64,000 nt of DNA, from the NCBI GenBank assembly GCA_037447655.1, contig JBBHKE010002310.1:149146-213145 (forward strand). Direction: 5' to 3'. Position 1 is the first letter of the stretch. The number at the start of each line of letters is the position of its first letter. This document shows positions 41,372 through 52,618 of the stretch, piece after piece. The position numbers and the translations under genes were made by a program. The stretch is from Zygnema cylindricum (taxonomy: Eukaryota; Streptophyta; Zygnematophyceae; Zygnematales; Zygnemataceae). The notes beneath the pieces are model-generated. The model was given only the letters and a program-made list of their open reading frames with translations. It did no database searches and had not been told where the DNA came from.

Positions 41372-44060
41372 AATAAACAAATTAAAACACCTCAAATTCT
41401 AACACAAAACTTTTAAAAATCCCAAATACATAACACAGCTATTGGTTACACACGGAACTCCTCACATAACACATTTACAAACATAATTCATAAAAAAAAG
41501 TTATTTTATATCAACTCTTTTACATAACATTACAATAATGAAAGGAAAGGAAAAAAAATAACCTTGTATAAAGTACAAGGGGTAAACTTTTAAATAACTT
41601 TATTCTACTTAGGATTCTAATTTGGGTTAAGGTTTTTTTAAGATAACATGATTTGTAGTTAAACAACACATTATGGTCCATAAATTATATACCTTGTAGC
41701 CCGCAAAGTGTTTTTCCAAATGTCTTTAAAACATATTAATGAATATCAGGTCAAAAAAAATAAAAGAAGGTATGATGAATAACAAATGTTTTTAAAAAAG
41801 TTGCATAGTGATGGTAACCACATTGGAGTTAATTGTTCGCAAAGAAGGAAGAACAAAAAAACGAACTCGTCGATAGGAGGGACCAAATAAAATGGACAGG
41901 TGATGGGAAGGAAAAGATGAATTCTAGAGAAGAGGACCACCGGGGGGCGGAAGGGAAGAGGGGGGCGTATTAGTAAGTTTGAAAAACTGCTGGTTTGTTT
42001 TCGCGCCTATGTTTCATGACGTCGAAACATGTGAGGTGTCACAATACACCTTCAATCGGAGTTACGTGCCAAAATTTTGGTGTGAACAAGACCCGTTTTC
42101 CGATGAGTTCTGGGAAAATCATCGGAATGGGCAAAGAGTTACAAATGCTCTGGTGGGAATAAGCTATCACGGATGCTTGTCACGATCGGCTATACTCTAC
42201 AAACGTTCGCAGTCGGCATATATTCCACACTTCGCTAGCCGTGGTAACACGTGTGACGTTTGGTTTCCCGTGATTAAGTACAAACCGTCGAGAATTCCGT
42301 ACTTACGTCAGGCTAACCAGAATTATCGCGGTTCAAATGTCTAATCTTCGCAAGTTCGTCATTTTACCTTTTTTTATGTTGAGAGATAATGCGAACACCA
42401 ACAATATTTGCTGTGGACACCAATCTCCAAACTGACCGTCTTTTTTGAGATCGCATAATACCGTAAAATCAGCACCTCAGACTCAAATTGGGTTTTATAT
42501 TTAATTTGGACTCCCCAAAGATGAGTTTTCAGCATATTTTGAACTTTGGGCGTATATGGGATTTGAACTCGTGTCAACAATGTTCCTGAAAAATTGGACA
42601 GTGCAAACACCGGAAGGAAATAAACGATTTTGTATTTTAGACCTAACGGAATTTCGGACCACCTTCAAACGGAGAACTTCGTCCACTCAAACTTATGTAT
42701 GACGTAATAATAAGGGAATTGACCATTATAGTGACTATTTTGGTTGCGCACAGTCACTTATGTCACTTTGAGAAGAGATTTTATTTCCATGAACGCGATG
42801 GAAATGCCATCAAAGTACAAAACATGATTGTCACTAAAAAGTATTGATGACCAACAAAGGTTAAAGACCAAAATCCTAAAGGATTAAAAACACAACAAAA
42901 ATGCGTTAAAAGCCTAAAAGGAAAGAAGAAAAGCAAGTAGAACAAAACCAAACTCTTGAAACACTACAAACTAACCTAGACGTTAAAGCCTCAAACTTCG
43001 CCCAACTAAAGGTACTTTCGCATGTTCCAAAGTTACACTTATTTTCTGTCGTTTTCCTTCATAACTTAGAAAATAACGAGAAAATCCGTAACCGTACCAA
43101 AAAAATGAAATTACCACCGTACAAGTTACGCTTCCTTTAAACTTTATATGCACAGAAATTTGTCGTTTAGCGCGATGCAATTTGTTGTCTAGCGCATTTC
43201 GACCCATTTTCGCGTCCTTCCAACACATGTTCATACTTTACATCAAATCACCTAGCAGGGTGATTTGAAATATACTCCAATAAGATGAGCGAATAGGAAT
43301 AAACTATCACACGTGTCGGAAGTTTTTTTACAATGTTGTGCGTTGAGTACCAAAAAAAAAACACATTGCACGTTTCCTGCCTGTGCGTATTATTTTCCGT
43401 GCGCTAATTTCTGTACATGGGCTGTCTCTCTCAAACACACGTGTCTTCACACATACGGCGTAGGAAAAACATTGGGCACCTGTCGGCAAGTGGGAAAACG
43501 AAAAACGAAACCGCATTTATGTCGGTCACCAAAAGGTAATTTAGGGTTTCGACCATAGATGTTTGATTTGTACTATGCGCACGGAAATTTATTTTGAAAA
43601 AAAACGCATAGGCGCATTATTCAAAATTTCACATTTTTTAAAATGCGTTGACCGACTTTGACTTGTTATATAATAAAAACATGAAAAATATAAAAAAAAA
43701 ATCAGAATAAAATACATTGCGACATCTTAAACGATTAAAGTATATCCGTACATACCATGGAAATGAAGTACACCGCGAATCGTAATTAGAGTAGAGAAAA
43801 AATTAGAGTAAAAAAAGAAAAAAAAAATTGAGTTTTGAACTCTAATTAGGTAATTTGTGTGATCGAACTTTTGCAAAAAGGAATTTTACTCTAATTTGGG
43901 CGTAAATTTGGGCTCTGAATATATCCACTGTAAATTAAGTACAAGTGCACAATCTGAAAAAACGTACAGTTTCACCTCACTATACAGCGTGCGGAGAGAC
44001 GCCTCAAACTGAAGCCGAGTGGAAGTTTCGCCTCATTTTGTGTACCACTTCATCTCTCAC
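41372..44060. other. AT-rich intergenic DNA
   Basis: No recognisable gene. One open stretch, 41979-42344 (121 codons, Cys/Tyr/Arg-containing, no repeats), is not obviously low-complexity but matches nothing I know. Promoter and splice context were not evident, so I do not call it a gene. The word GTTGCGCACAGTCACTT at about 42744 recurs at about 46062. Confidence 0.5.
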
Positions 44061-44702
44061 ATTTGCGTTGTTCACACTTGAAAAAGGGAGAACGGTATGG
44101 TATGAAAACGGTACTTTATTTTGTCCGTCGTGAACTGGCACGTGACGCTAGCCTACGTCAACTAGCGTGTCGTGATACGAACCACTTGCCCGTACGAAAA
44201 AGGAAACGCTTTGCGGACATGATATGTACAAATCCTTCCAAACAAAAATGTACTGCCACGCAAGAACTGGTAAAGACCGAAAATAACCGCGAAGGAACTT
44301 TGGACATGCCCTTCATTTTTTTTTCCATCGGTTTTTTTTTCTTTTTTGACATTACGTTATCTCTTATGTGATTGGTCCCCTGTTTGTTCATAAGTTTGCG
44401 ACGGAATGAATTCTTGTACGGTTCACGTCCGTACGCTTCGTTTTCGAAATTCTTCAAAAACGAAAAAGTGCATTCCAAACATGATGTCTGATGGCGGACG
44501 GCAGTTGCCGTTTGCTTTACGCAGCTGTCGAGTTTTGACGCATAGAATTGCATCTTTTGTCCGCCGCTACGCTCCAAAACGGTCGAAACCAACCGCCCTA
44601 ACCGTCACCGCCGTATTTTTTGTCATTTTATGAAATTTGGCGTACAGATCCCAAAATTTATGACACCGTTTTCCCATTTTTCCAAGTGTGAACAACGCAA
44701 AT
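44061..44702. repeat. Inverted repeat pair enclosing about 570 bp (MITE-like)
   Basis: 44061-44095 and 44666-44702 are inverted copies of a roughly 36-bp arm (ATTTGCGTTGTTCACACTTG, then an A/G-rich stretch ending ACGG) with few mismatches and small indels. The interior has no convincing gene. The arrangement suggests a non-autonomous DNA transposon or its remnant; no target duplication was identified. Confidence 0.55.
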
Positions 44703-45038
44703 GTTTCGTACACGCCTACGAAAGTCACTTTTTTAGTTTTTTTAACAAACAAGTTATTTGCGTTTACATCCGAATGCTTTGAAAGTTGTATGGAAAATCT
44801 TCGCTAAAAAACAAAGAAACAAGAGTAAGTTTCGGTTACATGTGAATGTACCTTAAAGATTAGAATTATGGATATCGTCTATATGCGCCGGGTGAAAGAT
44901 TGTACGTTTTAAGTACATATTAATACAAGTAAAGTACCACTAATTTTGAACAGCTTTGACTTTCAAAATATTGTTACAACCGGTTAAAATTTTGCCACGC
45001 TTGCGAACGTAAATTAGCAATTCACAAGGCCATCAAAG
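44703..45038. other. Intergenic, no feature seen
   Basis: AT-rich DNA between the inverted repeat and the orphan LTR. Nothing recognised. Confidence 0.5.
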
Positions 45039-45807
45039 GTTTGTTGTCCATAACCTATTTCAGCCATGGATTACTCACCGAAACACCCAGAGACTACCTC
45101 AAAAATAGTTGTGTTTCAGACAACACAGATTACTCCACATTAAACAAAATCACCTCAAACTAGACCAATTTGCAGTGTACCATATACACTGTAAACTCCC
45201 AAAGTTACAGCCAAATCCACCAAGGCATATAGAAGATATAAGCTCCAGAGTTTCCCAAAAATAGGTGATAGCTTCACAAACTAACCACTTAGACTGTTCA
45301 CAAAATCTTACACAGATACTGGATTACAATGAAACTTCACACACATATATATTATATATCATATAATAACTCCACAAAGTTTCACATGAAAGCACCAAAC
45401 AGAGTGATCACACCAACAAGTCAAAGATGACGAAAACAGTTTGCCATTGCTTTCATAAACTTGACTGCGATACACAAAATAATCTAAGTCCTACAAGTTA
45501 TACTCAGAGAGTTCACTACTGAATGTACGGAGGCATACCAGCCGTACTGTATCTACTCTAATAAACTAATTAGCAAAAGGACAAACCTTTGTTGTACAGA
45601 ATATTTACACCAACATCTCCGCAATCTTCGTATGTCAAAAACCAAGCTATCGCTACCGTACAATCATCCTTACTCGGAATCTATCCTATTCATATTATCC
45701 GCAGCTGCGTCAGCTGCGCTGTCCGTACGGATCATATTGAAATAACCGCAGCTGCGTTGAGTTAACTGCGTCGCAGCTCCGCCGTACCGGCGGCGCCTAT
45801 TTCAACA
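45039..45807 (-). mobile_element. Orphan copia LTR with primer-site remnant
   Basis: On the - strand this starts TGTTGAAATAGGCGCC at 45807 and carries CGCAGCTGCGG words near its start, as in C-family U3 regions. Further in are a GACTTAGATTATTTTGTGTATCGC-type core region and TTTGGCTGTAACTTTGGGAG, shared with B LTRs. It ends at 45057 and is followed at once by GGTTATGG, the start of the half-tRNA primer site, after which similarity stops. It is therefore the 5' end of another, otherwise deleted copia element of a fourth family or subfamily. Confidence 0.6.
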
Positions 45808-46199
45808 TTTCGTTTATTCCACATCGGATCGCTTCGCGATCCGCCGTCCATTTGTCAGTGCTTGTTCACTCCACTTAATAAGTCTTTTACGTCACTTTAA
45901 ATATATCCGTACGTTCACTCCCCGAATCCGTGAATCAATTCGAACCTCCATATTAAATCCATTTAGCAATTACGTACGAACTGTCTCGTACGCACGAAAC
46001 TGACTTTTCAAAACAACAAGGTTTACGGTAACAAAACTACGGCAGCCACATGTATATAGAAGTGTTGCGCACAGTCACTTTCTCACTTTACATGAGCTCT
46101 TCTATGAGAGCATTCAACCAATCACAGCTTGAACAAATCTATCAGCATTGTCGCACTTGCAAATACAGTATGCACGAAAAGCATCCAACGGCATAGTTG
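45808..46199. other. Intergenic DNA upstream of B2
   Basis: Contains a perfect 8-bp stem, 3-base loop palindrome (CGGATCGC TTC GCGATCCG, 45825-45843). No gene seen. It ends with the B2 target site TTCAA (46200-46204). Confidence 0.5.
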
Positions 46200-46204
46200 T
46201 TCAA

Positions 46205-47201
46205 TGTTGTTTTTGAAGCTTTGTCTTTAGTATATAGAGCTGTGAGGGAAGCCTAAGTACTTAGAATATTTTTGTGTAATTTGAAATGTAATACTTACCT
46301 TAAATAGTGTGACAGTAGAATGTTTCTCAAAGAGTATTAGTACGGTCACATATACACGCGTCAGTTTTTTAGACAGTGCAGGAAATGCGGAATGGACATG
46401 GGGACATGTCATCTATCGGACGACTGAATTCGTCGGATCGGGCGGACGGAAATTAAACCGGACATCGGGGAACACTAATACCAGAAGACAAATATCAGAC
46501 GTTGATTCGTATCAGATTAACGACGAGAATTCTGAGGGGGACCACAGATGACGAGGAGCTTCGTAAGCATCCCAGATAGTCGTACAAGTTTACCACAGCA
46601 AGTTGGAAGTATTTGAGGTTGCTGACTAAGCAAGCAACATTATGTGTACGACATCAGATTGTAAATACTTGAAGAGATTGTTTTTTGTAGCGTAGCACTT
46701 TAGGAAATAGTGTTTCACTATTCACTTTTAGGCTAGTTGGATTTAGGTTTTTGGAAGTACACTAGAGTACCTTGTCGTACTATCGTACAGTACTACTATT
46801 CAGGATACTGACATCTGATTGGCTAGTGGGGAGTAGATGCTCTCTCAGAGTATAAAGGTTAGGACTTAGAAATATTTTTGTATCCAGTTTTGAGATAAGG
46901 AAACCAAAAGGCAGTTTTTGGGAAACTTGCAGGTTTTGTATCTTATGGTCTACTGGGTCAATTTGGCTGTAACTTTGGGAGTTAAAAGTATGTATATTGA
47001 GGTTCTTATGTGCTGAGTTTTGTGTTTATTAGATCTGTGAGTCAGGGTCTATAGTGTGGTAAAGTTCGGTAAAATTGTTAAGTGTTAGACTGGAGATTTA
47101 CAGTGTTTTGTGAGGACTTCTTGAAAAGCTTCTGCTTAAGCTATGTCTACTTCTACCACTACTGCTGCAGCTCCTCCTGCACCAGTTGTCATAGAACAAC
47201 A
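46205..47201 (+). repeat. B2 5' LTR
   Basis: 997 bp. The final 59 bases are coding, giving the first 19 codons plus two bases of Gag. Confidence 0.95.
46817..46857 (+). promoter_or_regulatory. Predicted B2 LTR core promoter
   Basis: ATTGG (reverse CCAAT, 46817-46821) is followed 29 bp later by TATAAAG (46851-46857). The pair is preserved in the 3' LTR (51974-51978 and 52007-52013) and, with changes, in B1. Transcription would start roughly 25-30 bp downstream, leaving a leader of about 260 bp before the gag ATG. Confidence 0.55.
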
Positions 47202-48170
47202 GGTTATGGGCCCGTCTTCAAGAATTCCTATTTTTAACGGTTAGAAGTATGCTTACTGGGCGGATATGGTTGAGTCACATTTTGAAAATGCAGGTCTGCT
47301 GGACATTCTGGATGGATCACTTGATGAAGCTGATCCAACATGGGTGAGGAAGAATTCACAGGCTCGAAATACTCTCAAACTCTGCCTTTCGGAAATCATG
47401 GTCATGTCGAGGATCAAAATGAAAAAGGCGATCGACATATGGAAGTCTCTCAAGACTTCTTATGAGAAAGCGAATGTTCAGAAAGAACTCCTGTTGGCTG
47501 GAAAAATATGGGACTACAAATAATCGGGGGGAACAATGGCCGAATATACCGACAATTTCAGAGCTCTCATTGATGCTCATGCTTGTGCCGGAGGATCTTT
47601 TCCTGAATTCCAGCAAGCTGCACTGATAATTAGGGGTCTTCCTTGTAGCATGAAGGATGCATCTGCTGAATTGAAAAAGAATGACAAGTCTAGCTGGACT
47701 CTTCAGTTAGCTAATAATATTATACTTGAAGAAGAGTCTACGTCAAAAATGCTTAGTGGTGAAAAGGGCGTAGAAGCATTCAACACTGACTTTGACAGGA
47801 AGAGACAGTTTAACCAGGGAAGAAATCAATTTAATCAACAAATGAATCAGTTTAATCAAAATCAGGGTCAGTTTAAACAGTTTAATCAAGGTCAGAATAG
47901 ACAGTCTTTCACTGCTTGTTTTTACTGTTCAGAAATAGGTAATGGTTATAGGTACTGTCCTAAACTCAAGAAAGCAAATGAGACAGGATTATATAGGCCA
48001 GGATGGCAGCAGAGAAATTTTAACCAAAGCTTTTCTGGTCAGCAGTTACAAAACAACTCCTTATTTTCATCATCTGTCACTGAAGAGGATGAGTCATTGA
48101 GCTTCATTGAGCAGGAAGATTCGGAGCTGTTTGCAATGGGGGCGGCAATGGAAGGCTCCAAGGACACTGG
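47143..48170 (+). pseudogene. B2 Gag, start codon in LTR
   Basis: ATG 47143. It reads MSTSTTTAAAPPAPVVIEQQ, then VMGPSSRIPIF through the primer site. Stops at 47242 (TAG) and 47521 (TAA, Tyr in C2) are the only breaks. Capsid: YWADMVE ... LLDILDGSLDEADPTW ... RIKMKKAIDIWKSL ... YTDNFRALIDAHACAGG (UBN2/DUF4219-type copia Gag). A long Gln/Asn/Phe-rich linker (about 47830-47910) precedes the knuckle CFYCSEIGNGYRYC (about 47917-47958), in which the His of CCHC is Asn. Confidence 0.9.
47202..47213 (+). other. B2 primer-binding site, half-tRNA (initiator Met) type
   Basis: GGTTATGGGCCC directly abuts the LTR. All 12 bases pair with the anticodon arm of eukaryotic initiator tRNA-Met (GGGCCCATAACC). 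It is read as Gag codons for Val-Met-Gly-Pro. Confidence 0.85.
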
Positions 48171-49800
48171 GTGGATAATGGACACTGGAGCATCAGCACA
48201 TATGTGCTGGAACAAGTCACTTTTCACCAATATGAAGTCAACACCTGCAAGAAATATTTACTATGCTTGTGGAATGAGTGTGCAGACATCTACACAGGGT
48301 GATGTCTCATTGCTGGTAGATGTAGGAGGGAAACCAGTAGAAAGAACACTTCATAATGTTTTATTTGTTCCAGATTTCAAAAAGAACCTTTTTTCTACAT
48401 CTTTGGTTGAGAGTAAAGGTTTTGAGGTCTCCCTTAAAGGAGGTAGGCAGGTTGTGAGCAAGCTAGGCAAAATAGCAGTCACATGAACTAGAGATGCAAG
48501 CAAAATGTACCGTATGGATATGGCTGATTCTAAAGAAAATGATGTTCTCTATTCTGGTGTACAATCTGAGAATGAATTATGGCATAAAAGACTAGGCCAT
48601 GTCAACTATAATAGCTTAACAAAAATGGTCAAAGCTGGTAAAATAGAAGGTGTTTCACTAACAAATGAGCCAGTAAAAACATGTGATGGTTGCTCTTTAG
48701 GAAAGATTCATAAGTTGCCTTTTCCCCAGCAATCAGATCACAGATCAACAGAAGTTTTACAACTTATTCATTCGGATGTTTTGGGACCAGCACAGGTGCC
48801 ATCTGCTGGGGGGGTTCGTTTCATGGTTGCTTTTACAGACGATTTTTCTCGGTTCACAAAAGTCTACTTCATGAAAGAAAAGAGTGAAGTGTTCGGCCAC
48901 TTCAAACATTACAAGGCTTGGGTGGAGAAACTGCATGGAGTTCCGATTATGGAACTCAGATCGGATAATCGAGGAGAATATATGTCACAAGAATTTGGAA
49001 ACTTTCTGTTAAATGAAGGGATTAGTCGTCAGCTAACAGTTCCTTATACTCCACAACAAAATGGTGTTTCTGAGAGATTAAACAGGACGATTATAGAATG
49101 TGCTAGATCTATGCTAGCTGACAAAAATATAGATTTGAAATTCTGGGCTGAGGCCGCAAATTGTGCAGTCTATATCAAAAATAGGATTGCATCTCGTTCA
49201 GTCACTACTACACCTTTTGAACTATGGACAGGTAGGAAACCAGACGTAAGTCATTTCAGGGTATTTGGCAGTAAATGCTTTATTCTAAACACATCTCCAA
49301 ATACATGGAAAATGGAACCAAAAGGTCTACCAGGTATTCTTATGGGGTATGATGATCATTCAAAGGGTTATAGAGTTTATGTTTTAGAAAAGCAGAAGAT
49401 AGTAGTGTCTAGGAACATTATTGTAAAAGATGAGTCAGAATCAGCAGATATTTTTTCTATGACAGAAGCTCAAGTTGCAGAAAAATCTTAGGACTATGTT
49501 ATTTTTAACACACAAAAAACAGTGTTCTACCAACCTGTTCAGCAACCTCTTGCAGATCCGGTGATTTCGGGAACTCAAGTTCCCCTTCAACAACAAATGG
49601 AGAAAGGAGTACAGTTACAGGATTAGTCACAGCCAGCTGGAAGACAGCAAAGAAACGGAAGACTTCCATCGGTCTCCGCCTCAGAATTTCCGGGGGGAAA
49701 GAGAACTAGCAGCCGCCTCCAATCAAGTTCCCACTTTGCCTATTCTGCTAACCCAGGAGAACCTCAGACCATCCGGGAGGCTTTCTCTTCACCAGAAAGA
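48171..49800 (+). pseudogene. B2 protease and integrase
   Basis: Protease: GWIMDTGASAHMCW at about 48170-48210 (Asp-Thr-Gly-Ala). A TGA at 48484 replaces an expected Arg. GAG-pre-integrase: ELWHKRLGHVNYNSL, CDGCSLGKIHKLPFP. Integrase core: QLIHSDVLGPAQVPSAGGVR (Asp), ELRSDNRGEYMSQEFG (Asp), QNGVSERLNRT (Glu), so the catalytic triad is intact. Then FWAEAANCAVYIKN and KPDVSHFRVFGSKCFILN. TAG at 49489 and 49624 replace Gln codons in the linker. The linker ends with the Ser/Arg-rich PSVSASEFPGGKRTSS (about 49668-49715), which precedes reverse transcriptase in all copies. Confidence 0.93.
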
Positions 49801-51336
49801 ACTCACTGGATTGAAGCAGCAAACGATGAAATGAAGTCTATAGTGGAAGCCCAAACGTGGGAGTTGGTTGATCTGCCTCCGGACCGGAAAGCCATCGGAA
49901 GTAAATGGGTTTTTAAAGTAAAATTAAATCCAGATGGCACGATTGAACGGTACAAGGCCAGACTTGTGGCTAAAGGTTATAATCAGAAAGAGGGAATCGA
50001 CTTTGAGGAAACTTTCTCTCCAGTGGTAAGGTTTCCAACTGTCAGAATCTTACTCAGTTTAGCTGCTATTGAAAACATGGAAGTCCATCAGATGGACGTT
50101 AAGACAGCTTTCCTTCATGGAGAGCTGGAAGAAACTATTTATATGCAGCAACCAGAAATGTATGTAGAAAAAGGAAAAGAAAATCTAGTATGTAAACTGA
50201 TGAAATCCTTGTATGGGCTTAAACTGGCCCCCAGACAGTGGAACCTAAGGTTAGATGAGTTCCTCACCAAACTAGGTTTCAAAAGAATCAGTTCAGACAA
50301 TTCTGTTTATGTTTTACAAGGGGAGGATGGAATACTGTATATTGCTGTTTATGTAGATGATTTGTTTCTTATCAGCAAATCCATGGATGAAATAAATAGG
50401 ATCAAGAGAGCACTGAAATCAAGGTTTGAGATGAAAGACCTCGGTGAGGCCAAATACATTTTAGGAATACAAGTAGAGAGAGATAGAAGTAAGAGGCAAA
50501 TCATGTTAACTCAAAAGGAGGCTATAAGTTCCATGCTTGAAAAGTTTGATATGAAAGAAGTTAAAGGATGTGTCACTCCTATGGAATAAAGACAAAAATT
50601 AGAGGGAGTTGACTCTGAGTCAGGCATTCTAGTTGATGAGATGCAAGAGTCAGGGGAGGAGGAGTTCATGGCCTCAAAACCATATAGGCAGGTAGTTGGA
50701 TCTCTTATCTATTTTATTAACTGTACTAGGCCGGATGTGGCAGTAGCGGTTGGAGCGTTGAGTAGGAGTCTTCAAAACCCAAAAAGGGCAGATTGGGAAG
50801 CTGCAAAAAGAGTCCTGAGGTACTTGGCAGGAACTCGGAATCTTAAACTTGTCCTCGGGGGAGGAGAAGTCAAGCTGAAAACTTGGAGTGATGCGAGTTA
50901 TGGAGACATGCCCAATTGGAAATCCACCACTGGATTTGTTCAACAAATTAGAAATGGTACCTGCTGCTGGAGCAGCAAACTTCAGAAGGTCACTGCCCAG
51001 TCAACTATGGAATCTGAATATATGGCAGCAAGTTCTGCCCACAAGGAACTCCTGTGGGTAAAAGCACTTTTGCAGGAATTGGGACATATGCAAACTGGTC
51101 CTCAAGTCATCTGGTGCGATAACCAGGCAGCAATTGCCATAGCCTCTAACCCCAACCATCACTTTAAGAGCAAACATTTGGATATGAGACTGCATTTTGT
51201 TCGTGAAAATGTGCTGGCAAAGGTCATTAAAATGTGCTATTTGCCGGATGAAAACATGGTTGCAGATATGCTAACTAAAGCTCTTCCTACACCTAAATTA
51301 CAATTTTGCAGAAAGGCTATAGGTCTAATTGAGTAA
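49801..51336 (+). pseudogene. B2 reverse transcriptase and RNase H
   Basis: Open for 252 codons, a TAA at 50587, then 231 codons in the same frame. Reverse transcriptase: [73 protein letters not shown] and IAVYVDDLFLIS (Tyr-Val-Asp-Asp, about 50344-50379). RNase H: TWSDASYGDMPNWKSTT (Asp), QSTMESEYMAAS (Glu), VIWCDNQAAIAIASNP (Asp), KSKHLDMRLHFVRE. It ends with PKLQFCRKAIGLIE and a stop at 51334. Apart from the single stop, all catalytic residues are present. Confidence 0.95.
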
Positions 51337-51344
51337 CTGGGACT

Positions 51345-51359
51345 AAAGCTTTAGGGGAG
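51345..51359 (+). promoter_or_regulatory. B2 polypurine tract
   Basis: AAAGCTTTAGGGGAG lies immediately before the 3' LTR. GGGGAG at the LTR border is shared with A2, so the plus-strand primer is conserved between families. Confidence 0.8.
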
Positions 51360-52357
51360 TGTTGTTTTTGAAAGCTTTGTCTTCAGTATATAGAGCTGTG
51401 AGGGAAGCCTAAGTACTTAGAATATTTTTGTGTGATTTGAAATGTAATACTTACCTTAAATAGTGTGACAGTAGAATGTTTCTCAAAGAGTATTAGTACG
51501 GTCACATATACACGCGTCAGTTTTTTAGACAGTGCAAGAAATGCGGAATGGACATGGGGACATGTCATCTATCGGACGACTGAATTTGTCGGATCGGGCG
51601 GACGGAAATTAAACCGGACATCAGGGAACACTGATAACAGAAGACAAATATCAGACGTTGATTCGTATCAGATTAACGGCGAGAATTCTGAGGGGGACCA
51701 CAGATGACGAGGAGCTTCGTAAGCATCCCAGATAGTCGTACAAGTTTACCACAGCAAGTTGGAAGTATTTGAGGTTGCTGACTAAGCAAGCAACATTATG
51801 TGTATGACATCAGATTGTAAATACCTGAAGAGATTGTTTTTTGTAGCGTAGCACTTTAGGAAATAGTGTTTCACTATTCACTTTTAGGCTAGTTGGATTT
51901 AGGTTTTTGGAAGTACACTAGAGTACCTTGTCGTACTATCGTACAGTACTACTATTCAGGATACTGACATCTGATTGGCTAGTGGGGAGTAGATGCTCTC
52001 TCAGAGTATAAAGATTATGACTTAGAAATATTTTTGTATCCAGTTTTGAGATAAGGAAACCAAAAGGCAGTTTTTGGGAAACTTGCAGGTCTTGTATCTT
52101 ATGGTCTACTGGGTCAATTTGGCTTTAACTTTAGGAGTTAAAATTATGTATGTTGAGGTTCTTATGTGTTGAGTTTTGTGTTTATTAGATCTGTGAGTCA
52201 GGATCTATAGTGTGGAAAAGTTTGGTAAAATTGTTAAGTGTTAGACTGGTGATTTACAGTGTTTTGTGAGGACTTCTTGAAAAGCTTCTGCTTAAGCTAT
52301 GTCTACTTCTACCACTACTGCTGCAGCTCCACCTGCACCAGTTGTCATAGAACAACA
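51360..52357 (+). repeat. B2 3' LTR
   Basis: 998 bp. It ends with the LTR copy of the gag start (ATG 52299) and GTTGTCATAGAACAACA. Its promoter (TATAAAG at 52007-52013) points towards the kinase gene 1.6 kb downstream. Confidence 0.95.
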
Positions 52358-52362
52358 TTCAA

Positions 52363-52618
52363 AACGTATTTTACGCACCTTTCGAACGCGCGTACAATAC
52401 GTAGAAACTGGAGAGGTCGATTTGAAAAAAACGTTAATGAATTTTTTTCCGTACAAATCCGTACATTTTTAAAATATTTAATCGAACATGTACCGCAGGC
52501 TTTCCGTTAAATGAGGGGTGAATAACAATATGTAATTAAATTATTATCCCACCCCATGTTTGCAATGAAACATCTACATCAACTAAGTAAGGACGAATTA
52601 ATCGATGTGTTATAGACG
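52363..52618. other. Intergenic DNA
   Basis: No gene. The word CGTACAATACGTAGAAACT (52391-52409) recurs at 53190-53208, each time followed by A-rich DNA, suggesting a dispersed short repeat. Confidence 0.5.

Larger units (their letters stand above)
46205..52357 (+). mobile_element. Copia element B2, structurally complete with perfect TSD
   Basis: LTRs are 46205-47201 (997 bp) and 51360-52357 (998 bp), with TGTTG...CAACA ends and about two dozen differences by eye. TTCAA is on both outer sides (46200-46204, 52358-52362). The half-tRNA primer site abuts the 5' LTR and a purine tract abuts the 3' LTR. One reading frame runs from the ATG at 47143 to 51336 with no frameshift. It encodes Gag, protease, integrase, reverse transcriptase and RNase H, and is interrupted only by six stops. 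It is the best reference for the B family. Confidence 0.96.

Noticed and set aside
42983-44592. Several 60-144 codon frames around the inverted repeat
   Set aside because: Overlapping frames on both strands, no motif, no conservation visible; likely chance in AT-rich DNA.
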